DNA of 64,000 nucleotides. Origin: Paramecium sonneborni (lineage: Eukaryota > Ciliophora > Oligohymenophorea > Peniculida > Parameciidae). Positions 34,560-50,116 of the stretch are shown in pieces; within the stretch, counting starts at the first letter, position 1; each line of letters begins with the position of its first letter. The stretch is from the NCBI GenBank assembly GCA_905182985.1, contig CAJJDN010000096.1:274680-338679 (forward strand), read 5' to 3'. The position numbers were made by a program, and so were the translations under genes. The notes beneath the pieces are model-generated. The model was not told the DNA's origin and searched no databases. It worked only from the letters and a program-made list of their open reading frames with translations.

Positions 34560-35408
34560 TAATAAGAAGCTAAATTTTGTAGAATAATAATTTTTTAAAT
34601 ATATCATGATTGGGTTGATGATAAATTTATTTTGAACTATTTGTCACAAAATTTATTTTTTGATTCTCCAATTAAAATTGATACTTCTTAAACTTGTAAT
34701 TATCACAAATAGTCAGACTTTAAGTTTATAAAACATGAGAAATGATTTATTTTGAAAACTTAAACAGCTATAAAATAAGAATCAATGAAATAAGTATTTT
34801 GTCATCAAATTATCTAAGAATATCAGAGTAATAATTAGGATACTTAAAATAATTAATTTGTGCATCAAATTTAAAAAAATGTTGATAAATCAAAGGCTGT
34901 AGAAGCATAAGTAAATTAAAAAAATCCAATTAAAAAGTTTAAAATAGAGAGTTTTAAACAAGTAATAGTATGTTGAAATTTAATAAAATTTTGCGAAATA
35001 CAAGTAGCAATTTGATTTAATGTAAAAGTAGATTTTAGATTACTATACTTCAATTAATGCAATAATAGAGGATCTTTAGAAAGAGAATAAATGTATATAA
35101 GGATAAAGAGAATAGGATTGAAATTGTATGATTAAATAAATTAGAATTTATGTTTAAAAGTTTGTGTGTATTTAGGATTAAAATGTAAATTAGGATACTT
35201 GTAAAAATTGTTAGTTATAATATTAAAATAACAATTAATTAAGGTGGAATTCTGAAAGTATATAATTGATAAGGAAATTTTAAGGAATTATTAAATAATG
35301 TTGTTAGATATCAAAATGATAAAAAAAAAGTTTAAAAAGATTGAATTTATTGAATGTGTAAATATAAATATATAAATAATTTTATTAGTAAGTATGAATA
35401 AAATGTGA
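34560..35408 (+). pseudogene. coding frame interrupted by four in-frame TGA codons
   Basis: One plus-strand frame (codon starts divisible by 3) is open over about 280 codons except for TGA at 34743, 34974, 35013 and 35253. It finally stops at 35406-35408. The translation is protein-like: YHDWVDDKFILNYLSQNLFF, DTSQTCNYHKQSDFKF, then after the first TGA a Gln/Asn-rich stretch, FKIESFKQVIVC, GSLEREQMYIRIKRIG and KVCVYLGLKCKLGYLQKL. There is no good start codon at the left. I do not recognise a family. Point nonsense mutations without frameshifts suggest recent decay. Confidence 0.4.
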
Positions 35409-35472
35409 GTTAAAATGAGAGTTAATAATAAACAAATTTTATTTATATATTTATCCGTTAATAATTAATCGA

Positions 35473-37233
35473 ATGAATTCAAGCCTCAGATAACCATTAT
35501 CACTACATAATTCAATTGATAAGAGAGAAAATAAACCTGAAACAAAGCAGGAAATGAAAGCATTCTCATTTATAAAACCAAGTGTATCTAATTGTCAACC
35601 ATTATAAACATCTAATTCTTAATTACCTCCTTAATCTCCAATGACAATCACATAATAAGTTTCTAAATAATAGAAGCCAAATTGTTCTATTTAGGATTTG
35701 GAAACTTTTATAAAGGAAATAGATAGATTGTAATTAGAGAATTAAAAATTGAAAGAAAAGTCTTCTGAACCACAAATAATTGTATAATAGGATCCTAAAT
35801 TAACAGTAGAAAATTAGGAACTTAAAGTAAGTATAATAATTGATGATTAGGATTAATTGGATTTCCATAGACATAAATGTGAATTATAGGAGAAAAGTCA
35901 CAATGATGCAGTAAGATAAATAGATTTAAGTTGGAAATAAGATATAGCTAATTTAAAGTATTAGATGGAGTAATAGGAATCAAAACATAGATAAGCTTTA
36001 AGATTAGAATAGTAATAAGCAAAATAGGAGATTGCTAGACTTTAATAGAATCTATCTTAGATTTCAAATTCCGATAATAAGAATTAAGGTCTTGTTTAAG
36101 CTTTGGTAAGAAATATTAATTAATTTTAGGAAACATAATTAATAAATCTAAAGAAGAATAACAATATATTGGAGGAGAAATTGTCATATGCTATATAATA
36201 ATTTGATTGTTAATCAAAAGATTAAGAATTTACATTATTGAAATAATAAGCTGTTATTGGTTCATAGGAATAACATGTTATAGAATTGAAGAATAAATTA
36301 ACTTAGTCAAGAGAATAAAACTAATAAATTAATTAGTAATTGATTAAATACAAAGATGTGGCAGAATCTAAGACTAATAGTGAAAATCTTTTATAAAATA
36401 AATTGAAATTAATAGAAAGTGATTTTGAACACTTGTCATAAACTTATAATGAACATAAGGATTCTTTGTAATAAAAGATAAGTGAATTAACATCTATGTA
36501 TGGAAGATCTCAAGAATAGATTAGTCTTATGTAATAGTAACAAATTAAAGAGTAGAATTAAATTAAGAAATTATAAACATCTTTAGAAAATTAAGAAAAG
36601 AATCATTAAAATGAAATTAATGATATTCACAAACAAAAACAAATGCTTATTCAATTCTTAGAATAAGAATTATTAGGTTACAAAGAATAGAATCAATAAT
36701 TGAAATTGATGAATTAGAAATTAGAGACTTCTTACAAAGAAAATCAATAATCATATTAATCAAATTTTAGAGAATTAGAATGTAAGACTAATATGTTAGG
36801 AGATGAATGTACAAGACTTAATAATATAATTAAACAGAAAGATGAATAAGTTTTTAGACTTTAAGTATAATTGAAAGATTTGATGAATCTAAATGGAAAA
36901 AATCAATCTTAAGAATAAATTTTAGAAACTTTATAAATCAAGGAAGGAGAGATTAACATTCTAAAATAATAAAATGATAGTTTGATAAGTGATTTATCAA
37001 GGTAAGCAGAAAATTATAGAAATTTAGTATAATAGCACAAACAATTATAGAAATGCTCAGAAGAAGTAAAAATTAATAGTATCACAATCAATGAGTTTTA
37101 AAGTAAATGCGAATTGTAAGATAGGGAGATTGAAAGATTACGTTAAAAGGTCTTAGAGAAATCTTAATTATTGGAAAAAGTATAGAAGGAAAACTTGGAA
37201 TACTAAGCCAAGTTAAAATCAAAGTTGAGATGA
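35473..37233 (+). CDS. long coiled-coil protein
   Basis: The frame is open from ATG 35473 to TGA 37231-37233. Removing a likely 24-nt intron (35827-35850, GTAAGT...TTAG) leaves 578 residues. After a disordered, Pro/Ser/Gln-rich N-terminus (about 1-75) almost the whole protein is heptad-patterned helix rich in Gln, Glu, Lys and Leu (IKEIDRLQLENQKLKEK; EIERLRQKVLEKSQLLEKV). Such rods are common structural components of cilia, basal bodies and the cortex, but no specific family is evident. It lies 150 bp upstream of kinesin-13 in the same orientation. Confidence 0.75.
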
Positions 37234-37383
37234 TATTATTACTTTTATTTTGTTAAATAATATGAAATACATTTATAATTTAAGAAATAGATGCCTCACA
37301 AGGATATACAAGAACATATATATATATAATGTGGATAACGAACTAAAAATAACAAATTAAATTCAAAAAAAAGTAAATTTAAA

Positions 37384-39326
<1,943 letters not shown>

Positions 39327-39364
39327 TAATTAGATAATTATTTATATAATTAATTATTATTGAT

Positions 39365-40527
<1,163 letters not shown>

Positions 40528-41657
40528 TAATTTAATAACATAATACAATTTCTTATTATTAATATGATAATTTATATTATAATCAATGTCAATCATAAGA
40601 ACAATCAATCAAACTTTAAAATACAACAGAATATATATAAAAACTTAATCAATATTTACCATTCAAATTATTCAGTTAAATTATAAAAAAAAAGAAATTT
40701 TTTAAGAGATTTATTTAATAAATGTTTAATATTTAAAATTGACATCAATTTTAATATCTCTAACATTTTCAACAATATTTGTAAATTCTACAATATATAT
40801 TCTGATATTAAAATATTTATTTTTACCAATCTTTTTTTTTTTATATATTTGAAGATGCTTTGAGTTAATAGATAAATAATACAAAACTTAAGGAGATAAT
40901 TCAACTTAAATTCTTATTTTACCATAACTAGTGAATTAATATTAAATCAAATTGAAATATATTTTAGAGCAAGTATTAAACTATCAAATTATTTAAAAAT
41001 CTAGAAGGAACTATCAATCTATTTAAATATAATGTAAAAATAACATTCATTTTCTGCTGTAAAATATCACTATTTAAAAGAGAAAAGCCTTTCTTATTGA
41101 ATTATAGGCTTAAATTATATTTAGCCAAGATTAAATTATTAATAACAATATTAAAATCTAAACTTAATATACTAAAACTTTATTTATCAAAATTGAAATA
41201 TTTAAATTGTTAAAATAATAATAACTGTTCTTTAATTATCTCATTTTATTTTTATTGAATAAGATCCTAATTTTTAAGTATTTAAAGACTTAAAAATATC
41301 TAAGAATAAATATTTTTGGCTCTCTTAAAATACCTTATATGTAATATAGAATTGTTGAATGTAAAATTATATTTAAGATACTGTAAATGTTATTACTAAA
41401 CATTTAAACTCCACTACTTATCCTAATAATTATTTTTTAAATTGAGGTTCTATACATCAAAGAATTGATTACCATAAAACTTATTAATGGATTGATTGAT
41501 GAAATATACTTGATTATTACTTTATATACTAAGTGAATCAAACTAATATTAAAAAAAGAGTATTCAGAAATTAAAGGAGAATTTATTAATACAAAAATTA
41601 AAGGATTTAAAAAATAATTGTTGATCAATTCAATATATTTGATTTTTAATTACATTT
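40528..41657. other. large intergenic region, nothing recognised
   Basis: About 1,130 bases, the longest stretch here with no gene call. It is AT-rich with short homopolymers. No frame gives a convincing product, and no RNA gene, tandem array or inverted repeat was recognised. It lies between the 5' end of the CDC7-like gene and the 3' end of the 43403 gene. Confidence 0.5.
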
Positions 41658-43403
41658 TCATTTAGAATTAATATAATTATTCATCATTTCAGATAATTTC
41701 TATTTTTTAATTAGTTTTTTAGCTTGTGTATATTCTTTATTGAGTTGTTATAATATTGAATTAATAAATTTTTAAATAGTATCTTCAAATTTTACAATCC
41801 ATGGTTCTTTTTCTCCCTTATTGTTATTAATATATTTCTACACCAAAGTAGAAGCCATAACTCCATCAATTAAGAAACTGACTGGATACTCTTTATTTGG
41901 CTATTATTTTTCTGTAGTCAAGGGTTTAGAATAAAATTAAAAGTTTTTTTCTAATTCCTATAACTTTAAATCGTTTTGAATGGGAACATTCTTTTCTATC
42001 CATTTTATAATTAATTCATGAATAATAGATGTTATTATTGTTGAATTCTATTATATTCTTAATAATTATTAATGATTATCTTATGATTGATCAGGATGTT
42101 ATTCCCAAGCTCTAAAAATAAAATTAAATGTAATTTATTTTAGAACAATAAATATCATCAAAATCATTTTTTAACAATTCTCATTCATTTCTCCTAAACT
42201 ACCAAATTAAGTAGTTGGAATTCTTAAAATTTCAAATTTACTATATGCTTTTTAAGGTGGAAACTAATATGATTAAATAATATTATTCATTATCATTGCT
42301 AATTGTCCAACAATAATTTCTTCAACTTTAAAATCTTTTATTAAATTAGTTGATAACATATCTAGTAATGCACTTATTTTTTTTTTACTTTACGTATTCT
42401 ATTTATCCTACCCAATTTACACAGTTAAAGAATCAGTTGTATTTACCAATTCCAATACAAAATCATAAATTGCATCAAATATATTATCTTACATCATTTC
42501 ACTGACTTCTTTTTAGTTATTTTAGTATTTCTTTTATTATTCTTCTTTGTTTTTTTAAATTTAATTTTTCATTGTTTTAATATAATTCTAACCAAACCAC
42601 AACATATTTTTAACTCTTCTTACAACTTTCTTAAATTTTATAATACAAGGTTTTTTATAATTTCCAACTTCTCTTTTTTGATTCTTATCTTCTTTGAGTT
42701 TTTTAGCTAGTCTTCTTTTTTTCTTCTCATTTTATTTCTCAATTTATTACTCATCCTAAGATTTCTCTTCCACTTTATTTTGTTTATCTTAATTTGAAAT
42801 ATCTTCTTTATTTTATTAATGTCTAGTAGTTTGAAATTTAATCTTTTCTAATTAAATTTCCTTATCCAAAGACTCTAATTTTCTTTTAGCAAAATTTTCT
42901 TTATTTTTAATAATTCTAAACTATTATTCATTAGATAAATATATTTTAGGGATTTCCGCTTATTCAAAATAATCAAATTCTGGTGGTTTATAAATAGGTT
43001 CAGGTATTTTCTTTTTTACAATTACTCTTTATGGTTTAGGTGGTTCTTTAGGTAATCCAAAATCTGATAAATCAAATGCTAATCTAATTTAACTTTAAGG
43101 TTAATGAACCATCAATCCTAAATTATAATTTATTGGTAAAGGATCTATAATCTAAGATTAAATATATGGTAATTTTTAATTAGTAGAATATGCTGGAATA
43201 AAATTACTTTAATAGCCGTAATTCAATGAACTTAAATAAGGATTAAAGTCTTAATTATAATTAAATTATTATTATTATTATTATTGTTATTATTAGTAAT
43301 TAACTCCATATAATTATGCATACAGATATCTTTCATTTTAATTCAAAGGCAACTGATTAATCAAAGGAAATATACTAGAGTTGTTATGATGTAATTAATT
43401 CAT
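41658..43403 (-). CDS. uncharacterised 581-residue Gln/Lys-rich protein
   Basis: A single uninterrupted frame of 582 codons runs from ATG 43403 to TGA 41658-41660. The N-terminal 120 residues are Asn/Gln/Tyr/Pro-rich with a run of nine Gln. A patch LAFDLSDFGLPKEPPKP and a strongly basic coiled-coil segment (KKKRRLAKKLKEDKNQKR) follow. The second half is helical and mixed (LLDMLSTNLIKDFKVEEIIV; LIDGVMASTLVQKYINN). I recognise no family. No membrane segment or signal peptide is seen. Its 5' end faces the 43569 gene across 165 bp. Confidence 0.75.
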
Positions 43404-43568
43404 TATAAATATTAATATAATTTAAAAGTTAAAATTTAAATGTCACTTTGATTTATTTAATAGAACATATTTTAATTATAGTGTCTATAAATAAATAACA
43501 TTTTTATACTAAAATCCTCTTAATAATTTACAATTTAGAGTTAATTCTAATTAATTTTCATTAATTAA

Positions 43569-44819
43569 ATGATTAGATTTATTTCTGTTCGAATTAAACC
43601 CTAACAAGATTAAAATAACCTTGATATTCTTGTTGACAATAATATATCTTAATAGTACTTTATTGCTGATTAAAATTTGATGATTGAAGCTGAATTTGGA
43701 AATACAATAATATAAGAAATCATATTACGTATATTTTTCATAATTTAAAATTAAGATCTATCTCCAATTCCTGAAAAAGATATCCTTTACAAATGTTTCA
43801 ATTTAAATGAACTAAATCATGAATATAAGATAATTAGTGGAAAATTAATTAAAATAAGAACTGAACCAAATTATATTGTTTATGAAGCATAAATTAGATC
43901 AGAAGTGGTATTTATTATTCATTTATTGTATAAGCCATACACAAGATTGACATTAACTATACAGAATAATTTTTAAGGCTATTTTTAAATTTATTACTTT
44001 GGTGTTAGAGGAAAAAATATAGAGGAAGATTAAATGCAATAAGAATATCAAGAATCAATTGAAAAAAAAAATGTTAAGGTAATATTAAAACCAGGTAGAA
44101 AATCTGAAAATTTTAATAATAAAATTGTAGATAATGCTAATATGACTCCAAAAGAATTTTTTAATCGGATTAAAAATAAGATTCCAATTAGTAATAGAGA
44201 AAGAGAGCCATAAAATATTAATTTTTTAAATTAAGATGATGATTAAATGAAAATTGAACAACCTAAAATAGATGAATAAAATATTAATTAATTTAATAGA
44301 AAATAATATGAGGAATCAAAAGCCAAAGATTATCCAGATGGTCGAAAATATATAACACTTTAAGATGATGATGAAAATTCTGTTCAATTTATTGAAGAAA
44401 AAGTTAAATAATAATAAATTTAATAATAAATAAACAAAAATAATCACTTTTCTTAATAGAAATGTTGCTTTTCAGATTCTAAACCTTATTCAAATAATAA
44501 AATACATACTAAATAGTTAAGTATTACTAAATTCACTTCATAATAAAAATAAAGTGTCAATCCAAATTCTAAAACAGAATATAATGTGTTTTAAAATATG
44601 ACTAAATATACAGCTTCTGAAATTGATTAAGAATTTCTTCAATTTCATAAAGCAAGTATTTATTAATCATAATATTATTAGTTGAAGAAAGTAGAAACGT
44701 TCCTGCTAAATATAGATTAATACATAAATTAAATACATAGTAATACTGATTCTTATTTTTTTATTAATATATATCAGAAATCATCTTTTTTTATTCAAAA
44801 TTTTTCTATTGAAAATTGA
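43569..44819 (+). CDS. uncharacterised protein with folded N-terminal and disordered C-terminal half
   Basis: The frame is open for 417 codons (TGA 44817-44819). Two candidate 27-nt introns with no stop (43729-43755 and 43908-43934) would leave 398 residues. The first 150 residues look like a beta-rich domain (YKIISGKLIKIRTEPNYIVY; RLTLTIQNNFQGYFQIYYFG). The rest is Asn/Gln/Lys/Asp-rich with short charged motifs (DYPDGRKYITLQDDDENS). No known domain is recognised. The last 30 residues are hydrophobic and aromatic and overlap a minus-strand frame, so the true 3' end is uncertain. Confidence 0.65.
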
Positions 44820-45672
44820 TAATCTAATTTTTTCCAATTCCTCTAAATTTAATTTATCAATATCCCCAAAGTTAATTGATATTTATAATTTTTTTTATCA
44901 TATACAATCAAAGTTGGTACATATAATTTATATTTCTAAATGAAAATTTATTGACTAGTATAGTATAGTATTAGAAGAACCCATATTTGTTTATTATGAT
45001 TAATTGTTTTCATCTATTTAATAAAACATCTCTATAAATTTAATTTTTCTATCAATCATTGTAATTCTATAGTTAATTTACTCTTCAAATTTCAATGCTC
45101 ATAATAAATAGCATTTGTTATAATTTTATTGATAAAAAAACAAACATTCATAATTTATGTTGTTTTAAAAGTTAAATAGAATCAGTATTGACATTGTATT
45201 TCTAAAAATCAATCATTCAATACATAACTCAAATATATTAGAATGATTTTAAAATAATTGGATTCTTTTTTTTCAATCTTTAATGAATATTGATGGAAAG
45301 TAAGATATATTAATTATCAAAATTTATATTTCAAATAGAAGTTATATTAGTAACTAAATTTGAATTGCTATTTCTATAAGTCTATTTATAATATGATCCA
45401 TTAATTAACTTAAAAGATCTGAGAATCTATTAAGTATATCAAAAATAGTAACAGAATATTGTTCTTTATTTAAAAGCTTTGTAGATTCATCTGATTTATT
45501 TTTATAAACATCATTAAAGCTAAATGATCAGGATCATCTTGAATTTTTGCTAAATTGATGGAACGATTGATTTGATTTCAATAATTAAATAAAATGAAAA
45601 CAAAAACATATTTTTATTTGAGTTATCATAAAATTCAACCTATTAATTTGTTTATAAAAAAAATTTAAATTC
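44795..45672 (-). other. possible decayed minus-strand gene (thioredoxin-fold-like fragment)
   Basis: On the minus strand a 72-codon frame from ATG 45013 to TGA 44795 contains YKLYVPTLIVYDKKNYKY. This has the xPTLxxYD pattern of the cis-Pro loop and following strand in thioredoxin-fold proteins. A continuation in another frame (NFGDIDKLNLEELEKIR) and upstream pieces (KIKFIEMFYQIDENN) suggest a gene broken by frameshifts. No CxxC is visible. The rest of the stretch is AT-rich. This could be chance in a genome where only TGA stops. Confidence 0.3.
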
Positions 45673-45960
45673 ATGGAAGAAGAAGAAACTCAAATTATGT
45701 AATTAAGAGATTCAGATTCTGAAGATGATCTAATTCCTTAATTTAAAATTATGTCATTAAGAGATGGAATACATAAAAAGGTTTAATTGCTTACTAATCA
45801 TAGTAATAATAAATCACATTTTAGAAAATAATAACAAAATCTTATTGAATAGAAAAATGTGACTAACTATTATTAATAAGTTAATTCCTTACTTTATGAT
45901 TTAAGAAAACAATATTTAGAAAAAGTGGAGAAAGAAAAAAATTAGATTGTAGAAGAATGA
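45673..45960 (+). CDS. small uncharacterised protein (95 residues)
   Basis: An uninterrupted frame from ATG 45673 to TGA 45958-45960 begins MEEEETQIMQLRDSDSEDD, then MSLRDGIHKKVQLLTN. It closes with a charged helix (LLYDLRKQYLEKVEKEKNQ). It is small, acidic at the start and likely helical at the end. I recognise no family. The balanced composition and absence of frame breaks favour a real gene. Confidence 0.55.
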
Positions 45961-45996
45961 ATTTAATATTAAATCTTAAAATTATATATTAAATGA

Positions 45997-46945
45997 ACTA
46001 TATTTTCTAGATTGCTATATATCTAAATATCTGAAGGATATAAAATTAATATTAATAAAAAAATCAAAAATTAACTACACCTAAAAAAATAGTGCGATTT
46101 TCTAAGTTTAAAAATATATCAAAACCCTCCCTAAAAAAAAAGCACTTTAAATAATTTATCAAAATTACTAGATTAATTTTAGGAGCTAATACTGTATAAT
46201 ATCTGGAATAAAGGCTGTATAGGATTGATTAGTTATGAATATTGGATTGATTAACCATTTGAAATTAAAAAGATACTATTAAATCTTTGTGTAGATGGCT
46301 GTAATATTGAAATAGGCTTCAATAAATGAAATTAAATTGAATTTGTCAAATTTTCATTATTTAAAAGAACATTGGAAGTTATTAGATAACAATAAACCAT
46401 ATAATAACATAAAAAATAATAAATATATATATTATCAACTATAGAATCATTTTAAATAAGATAATTTGCATAAAAATAAAGAATTTATCTACTTAACTTT
46501 TGATAGCAATAATTTGCAAATTGCTATTTAAATATTTGAGTGAAAATATCATAAGAACGATTGTAGGGAATAGAGATCATTTTAAAGAAAAAATTATCAA
46601 CTCATTAAAATAAACTGAGAATGAAACTATCAGAATACGTGAAGGAAAATAATAATTTAATAGAATTTTATTAAAAGAGAGAAGCTAAAAAAAGATTTAA
46701 GGAATTTAATCAATAATTAATAAAGCAATATATCTAACAGATAACAAGATCGTTTTTAATTTTCATTTATTAAGATAAAGAAATTTATTTAAAAAATATG
46801 TTTTTGATGAATAAAATCGTTTTGAATTACTATTAAATAAATAAGATTTAAGATAATATTTATAATCTTGTATTTAAGGTTCATTGTATAGGTTGTAGAA
46901 AATGAATCAATATAGAATATATAAAAATGATTATAGATAAATCAG
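45997..46945 (+). pseudogene. probable decayed coding region
   Basis: A plus-strand frame is open from 45997 to TGA 46327-46329, without a start codon. It includes a convincing segment (LYNIWNKGCIGLISYEYW, then FEIKKILLNLCVDGCNIEI). The same frame continues past the TGA (FVKFSLFKRTLEVIR) for about 50 codons. Later protein-like pieces (GKQQFNRILLKERS; KRFKEFNQQLIKQY) are in other frames. No intron set repairs it. Because any frame without TGA looks Gln-rich here, the call is weak. Confidence 0.3.
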
Positions 46946-48207
46946 TCAGATGTTATTAATTTTATAAAATTTTTGAATATCTGAATGAAATTCTCGGATC
47001 AATTTCTATGGTTATTCATGTATTAATTTTCTTATATTTGTCAAATGATTTCCAATAGTATGGAAAGTAATTTGTTCTCTTTAATAATAAAAAAATAAAT
47101 ACTTTTTAAGAATTTTGGTTAATAGATGGAATCCTGCAAAATAAAGTTTATTAATAACACTGATAACAGAATCTTCTTAATTAATAAGTTAATTTAATTT
47201 ATTGTCTTTGAGACTAACTAAAACAAAGGTTGTAATATTAATAAGTGTAATACTAAAAGGGATTTTAATATCTTAAAAGATTTTAAGTGTTTGTTTAATA
47301 TAAATTTTATATTCTGATATGAAAGCAAGCATTTATAGTAATGCAAGTATTCCAGCACCTCTTAGATCAGTAGCTGGATCAGTTCCTTAGAATCCAATCA
47401 ATTCCCAATGTGTACCATATCTAAGACAATAATCAGTGGTCATTAATTGACAATAGATAGTATAAAGTATTCTAAAATGAGACTCATTATTATCATCAAA
47501 TGACAATTAAGACATTAAACAGACCTTATTTAGAATTATAGTACTTAGTTTTTTTCTTAGATAAGTCTACTACTTTTTAAATGTATACTGAAACATCCAA
47601 ATAGTTTATCTAAAAATGATGTCTTTTTTTAGATAAATTAAATCTAATCTTTTACATCTTAAGAACCCTTCAATAAATCCCAAGCTTCAATGAAACTAAT
47701 CTATTTAATCTCATTTTTTTTCTTTTCTAAATCAATCATTCTCTCTTTATTAGCTTGTTCGAATTCTTATTCAATTTTACCAATACTTCTTTCTGACAAT
47801 CTAAAAACTTTTTTATCTGGACTTTCTTCACCTTTATCAACAGGAACTTTTTCATTTTCTTCATCACTAGATTAACATTGTTATTTAATTGGTGTTAAAT
47901 TGTTTTGATTATTCTATAATGCTATACTTTTAGCTTTATCTTTGAGATTATTTACTAAAGGTCCTTTTCTTTAATTGATATTAGTTCCTTTCTTATTTAA
48001 TTTTTAATTTATTTTTTATCTAGCTTATTCAATATGGTCATTTGATTATTAAAAGTGTTATTTATTATCAATATCAAAGTCATCATCATCTTTAGCTTAA
48101 GCAGCTGATACACCAGCCCATTCTGCTACTTCTCCCATTTCATCTTCATTATCAATAATATTTTAGATATTTCTCTTTTTTTAAATGGCTCTTTAATCGA
48201 CATTCAT
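46946..48207 (-). CDS. ELMO-domain protein
   Basis: One 29-nt intron (47668-47696, GTTTC...TGAAG) gives 410 residues. The N-terminal 170 residues are acidic and disordered, then Lys/Glu-rich (FDIDNKQHFQQS; ANKERMIDLEKKKNE). The ELMO domain follows: FRILYTIYCQLMTT, then the diagnostic GTHWELIGFQGTDPATDLRG, GILALLQMLAFISEY, and the helical remainder ending in IHEQPQKLIREFHSDIQKF. ELMO-domain proteins act with DOCK exchange factors or as GTPase-activating proteins for Arf-family GTPases (ELMOD type). The absence of PH and SH3-binding parts points to ELMOD. The 5' splice site is GTT, not GTA, chosen because it is the only one giving the right frame. Confidence 0.88.
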
Positions 48208-48219
48208 TTTTAATAAATA
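48208..48219. promoter_or_regulatory. 12-bp gap between divergent start codons
   Basis: ATG 48207 (minus, ELMO gene) and ATG 48220 (plus, EF-hand gene) are separated by 12 bases (TTTTAATAAATA type, almost all A/T). Transcription start sites for at least one gene must lie inside the other gene's coding sequence, unless one start codon is further downstream. Confidence 0.5.
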
Positions 48220-49809
48220 ATGAATTAATAAATCAAAGAACCACTTAATCCATCTGTTTGCGAAGTCTTTCAAAAATTGCTTTCTGATATATTCATTAAA
48301 AAGATATGGAAGGTATTCATTTTATATTTATATCATTATTTAGGAATTTAGAGAATCAGGTAACTTATCTGAAGGTAAAATGACTAAATCTAACTTCACT
48401 AAAGAAATGCTCAAATAACTTAAATTACATGTTAAAAGTAGAGAATATAGTTACATCTCTTCATAATTCTTTTTAATTTTAGCACCAGAAGAATTTACAA
48501 GATATTAAAATAAAATGAAAAATGATTTTGAAGCTATCGTTGAAAGATCATGTGCTGAATCATATAGATTTGATCATGATACTTAATTGGTTAGAGAACC
48601 TGCTTAAAGAAGAGATAATTAATCTGAAAAACACTAACCACCTGATTAAGCATTTGAAAATTGGTTTAAGTAGAATTATGATTAATAATTTCTTAAATGG
48701 TTTGGAACTAATTATAATTCAGATAAAAAAAAAATGAAGATATCAGCATTGGATAGTTTATTTGAAAGATGGTTTAGATCAAATAATGTATAACCAATAT
48801 TTGAGAAAACATAATAAGAGAAATCTTAATAAGAGAAAACATATTTTGAAATATGGGTTGGTAAGAAATTCGAAACATTATTTGAAAAATTATTTGAAAG
48901 TAATTTGAAATATAAAATATAATATTAGGATTCTAATTAGAATTTGATGATAAAATAGAAATATAAGATTTAGTTTTATCTCTTGGAGTATTAGCAAGAA
49001 TGGAATTAGAAAAGAAATTAGAATTAATATTTGATCTTAGTGATGTTGATGAAGATGGATGTTTATCTATAGATGATATATAATAAATGATAAAAAGAAT
49101 AGAAAAGAATTTTACAAGAGAAACATCTTTAATAACAAGTGATTCATAAGCATTATAAAATGAATTAGCATTTAAGAGAGCTATGAGAAAGTTTTCATGG
49201 GCTACTATTAAAATGGATAAATAAATTGAAATAAAAAATGATGAATTAGGTTTGATTGAAGGTAAGAAATTTTTAGATTCTCTTAAATAAAATAAAATGC
49301 TTTTTGAGACATTTCTTCCTGGATAATTATTATTATATGATGTATTAATGACAGATTAAGGAGAAAAGGAATTTTAAATATAAGATATAGATAATAAAAT
49401 TTTAGATGATAATTAATAGTTTTTTAAATAAGAGGTAAGAAGAGATGAATCTAAAAAGGAAGATATTAAAAAAGAAGAATCAGGTGGTTAATTTGATTTG
49501 TTTAGAAAAGAAATACATGCTTAATTAAGAAATAATTATAAAGATAAGTAAATATATATTATTATAATTAGATTATCTAAATAATACTTATAAGAACATA
49601 AAGGTTAAGTACGTTATCCAGGTAAAATGGAAGTTGTTTAAGTTGGGAATTAAGCTAAAAGAGTTCCTAAATTAGAAAAATTTGAAGAAAAAAAGGAAGC
49701 GAAAAAAGAAAAAGAGGATACATAATAAAATTAATAAAAATAAAACAATATTGAATCTCATGGTATAAATGATTTAAATTAAATATAGAAAAAAGATTAA
49801 AAGATATGA
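48220..49809 (+). CDS. EF-hand protein
   Basis: Introns at 48313-48343 (31 nt), 48900-48928 (29 nt) and a probable 24-nt one at 49548-49571 give 501 residues. Around residue 250 there is a canonical EF-hand calcium loop, IFDLSDVDEDGCLSIDDI, with Asp at positions 1, 3 and 5, Gly at 6 and Asp at 12. It is preceded by a helix-rich region that may be a degenerate partner hand (FQLEFDDKIEIQDLVLSLGV). The N-terminal region (FRESGNLSEGKMTKSNFTKEM) and the acidic/basic Lys-Glu C-terminus (EKFEEKKEAKKEKED) show no known domain. Its role is presumably calcium-responsive. Confidence 0.82.
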
Positions 49810-50116
49810 GAGAATAAAGATAATAATGGAATATAGAAAGTATATTAAAAGATTACAAAGCAGTTTGAAGTATGATATAATTGTTATATATAAATAAATA
49901 TCTCTATAAAATTTGAAAGATGATATTATATTAAGAAAAACAGAAATGGATTGAATATAATAAAATAATTAAAGAGAATATATATTAAAGATTAAATAAA
50001 TAAAAGTAGATAGGAAATAAGATTAGAATTTTAGAAAAATTAAGAAATTTAAATAAATATGATTAAATATGGATATTAAATATATATATAAATTTTAAAT
50101 TGATATGTAAATTTCA
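49810..50116. other. intergenic, nothing recognised
   Basis: About 307 bases of A-rich sequence between two plus-strand genes. No motif or additional gene was seen. Confidence 0.5.

Noticed and set aside
34743..35255. Selenoprotein interpretation of the in-frame TGA codons
   Set aside because: Four TGA codons in unrelated contexts, with no redox motif or recognisable SECIS hairpin. Decay is simpler.
41437..41628. Minus-strand hydrophobic 63-codon ORF
   Set aside because: It lies in AT-rich intergenic sequence, with a simple Ile/Asn/Ser/Leu composition expected from AT-rich DNA and no extension on either side.
46976..47400. Plus-strand membrane-protein-like translations
   Set aside because: They looked convincing until the minus strand was read as an ELMO domain with its diagnostic HWELIGFQG motif. 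With only TGA as stop, antisense frames easily look coding.
47690..47875. Plus-strand Ser/Leu-rich ORF
   Set aside because: Antisense of the N-terminal half of the ELMO-domain gene.
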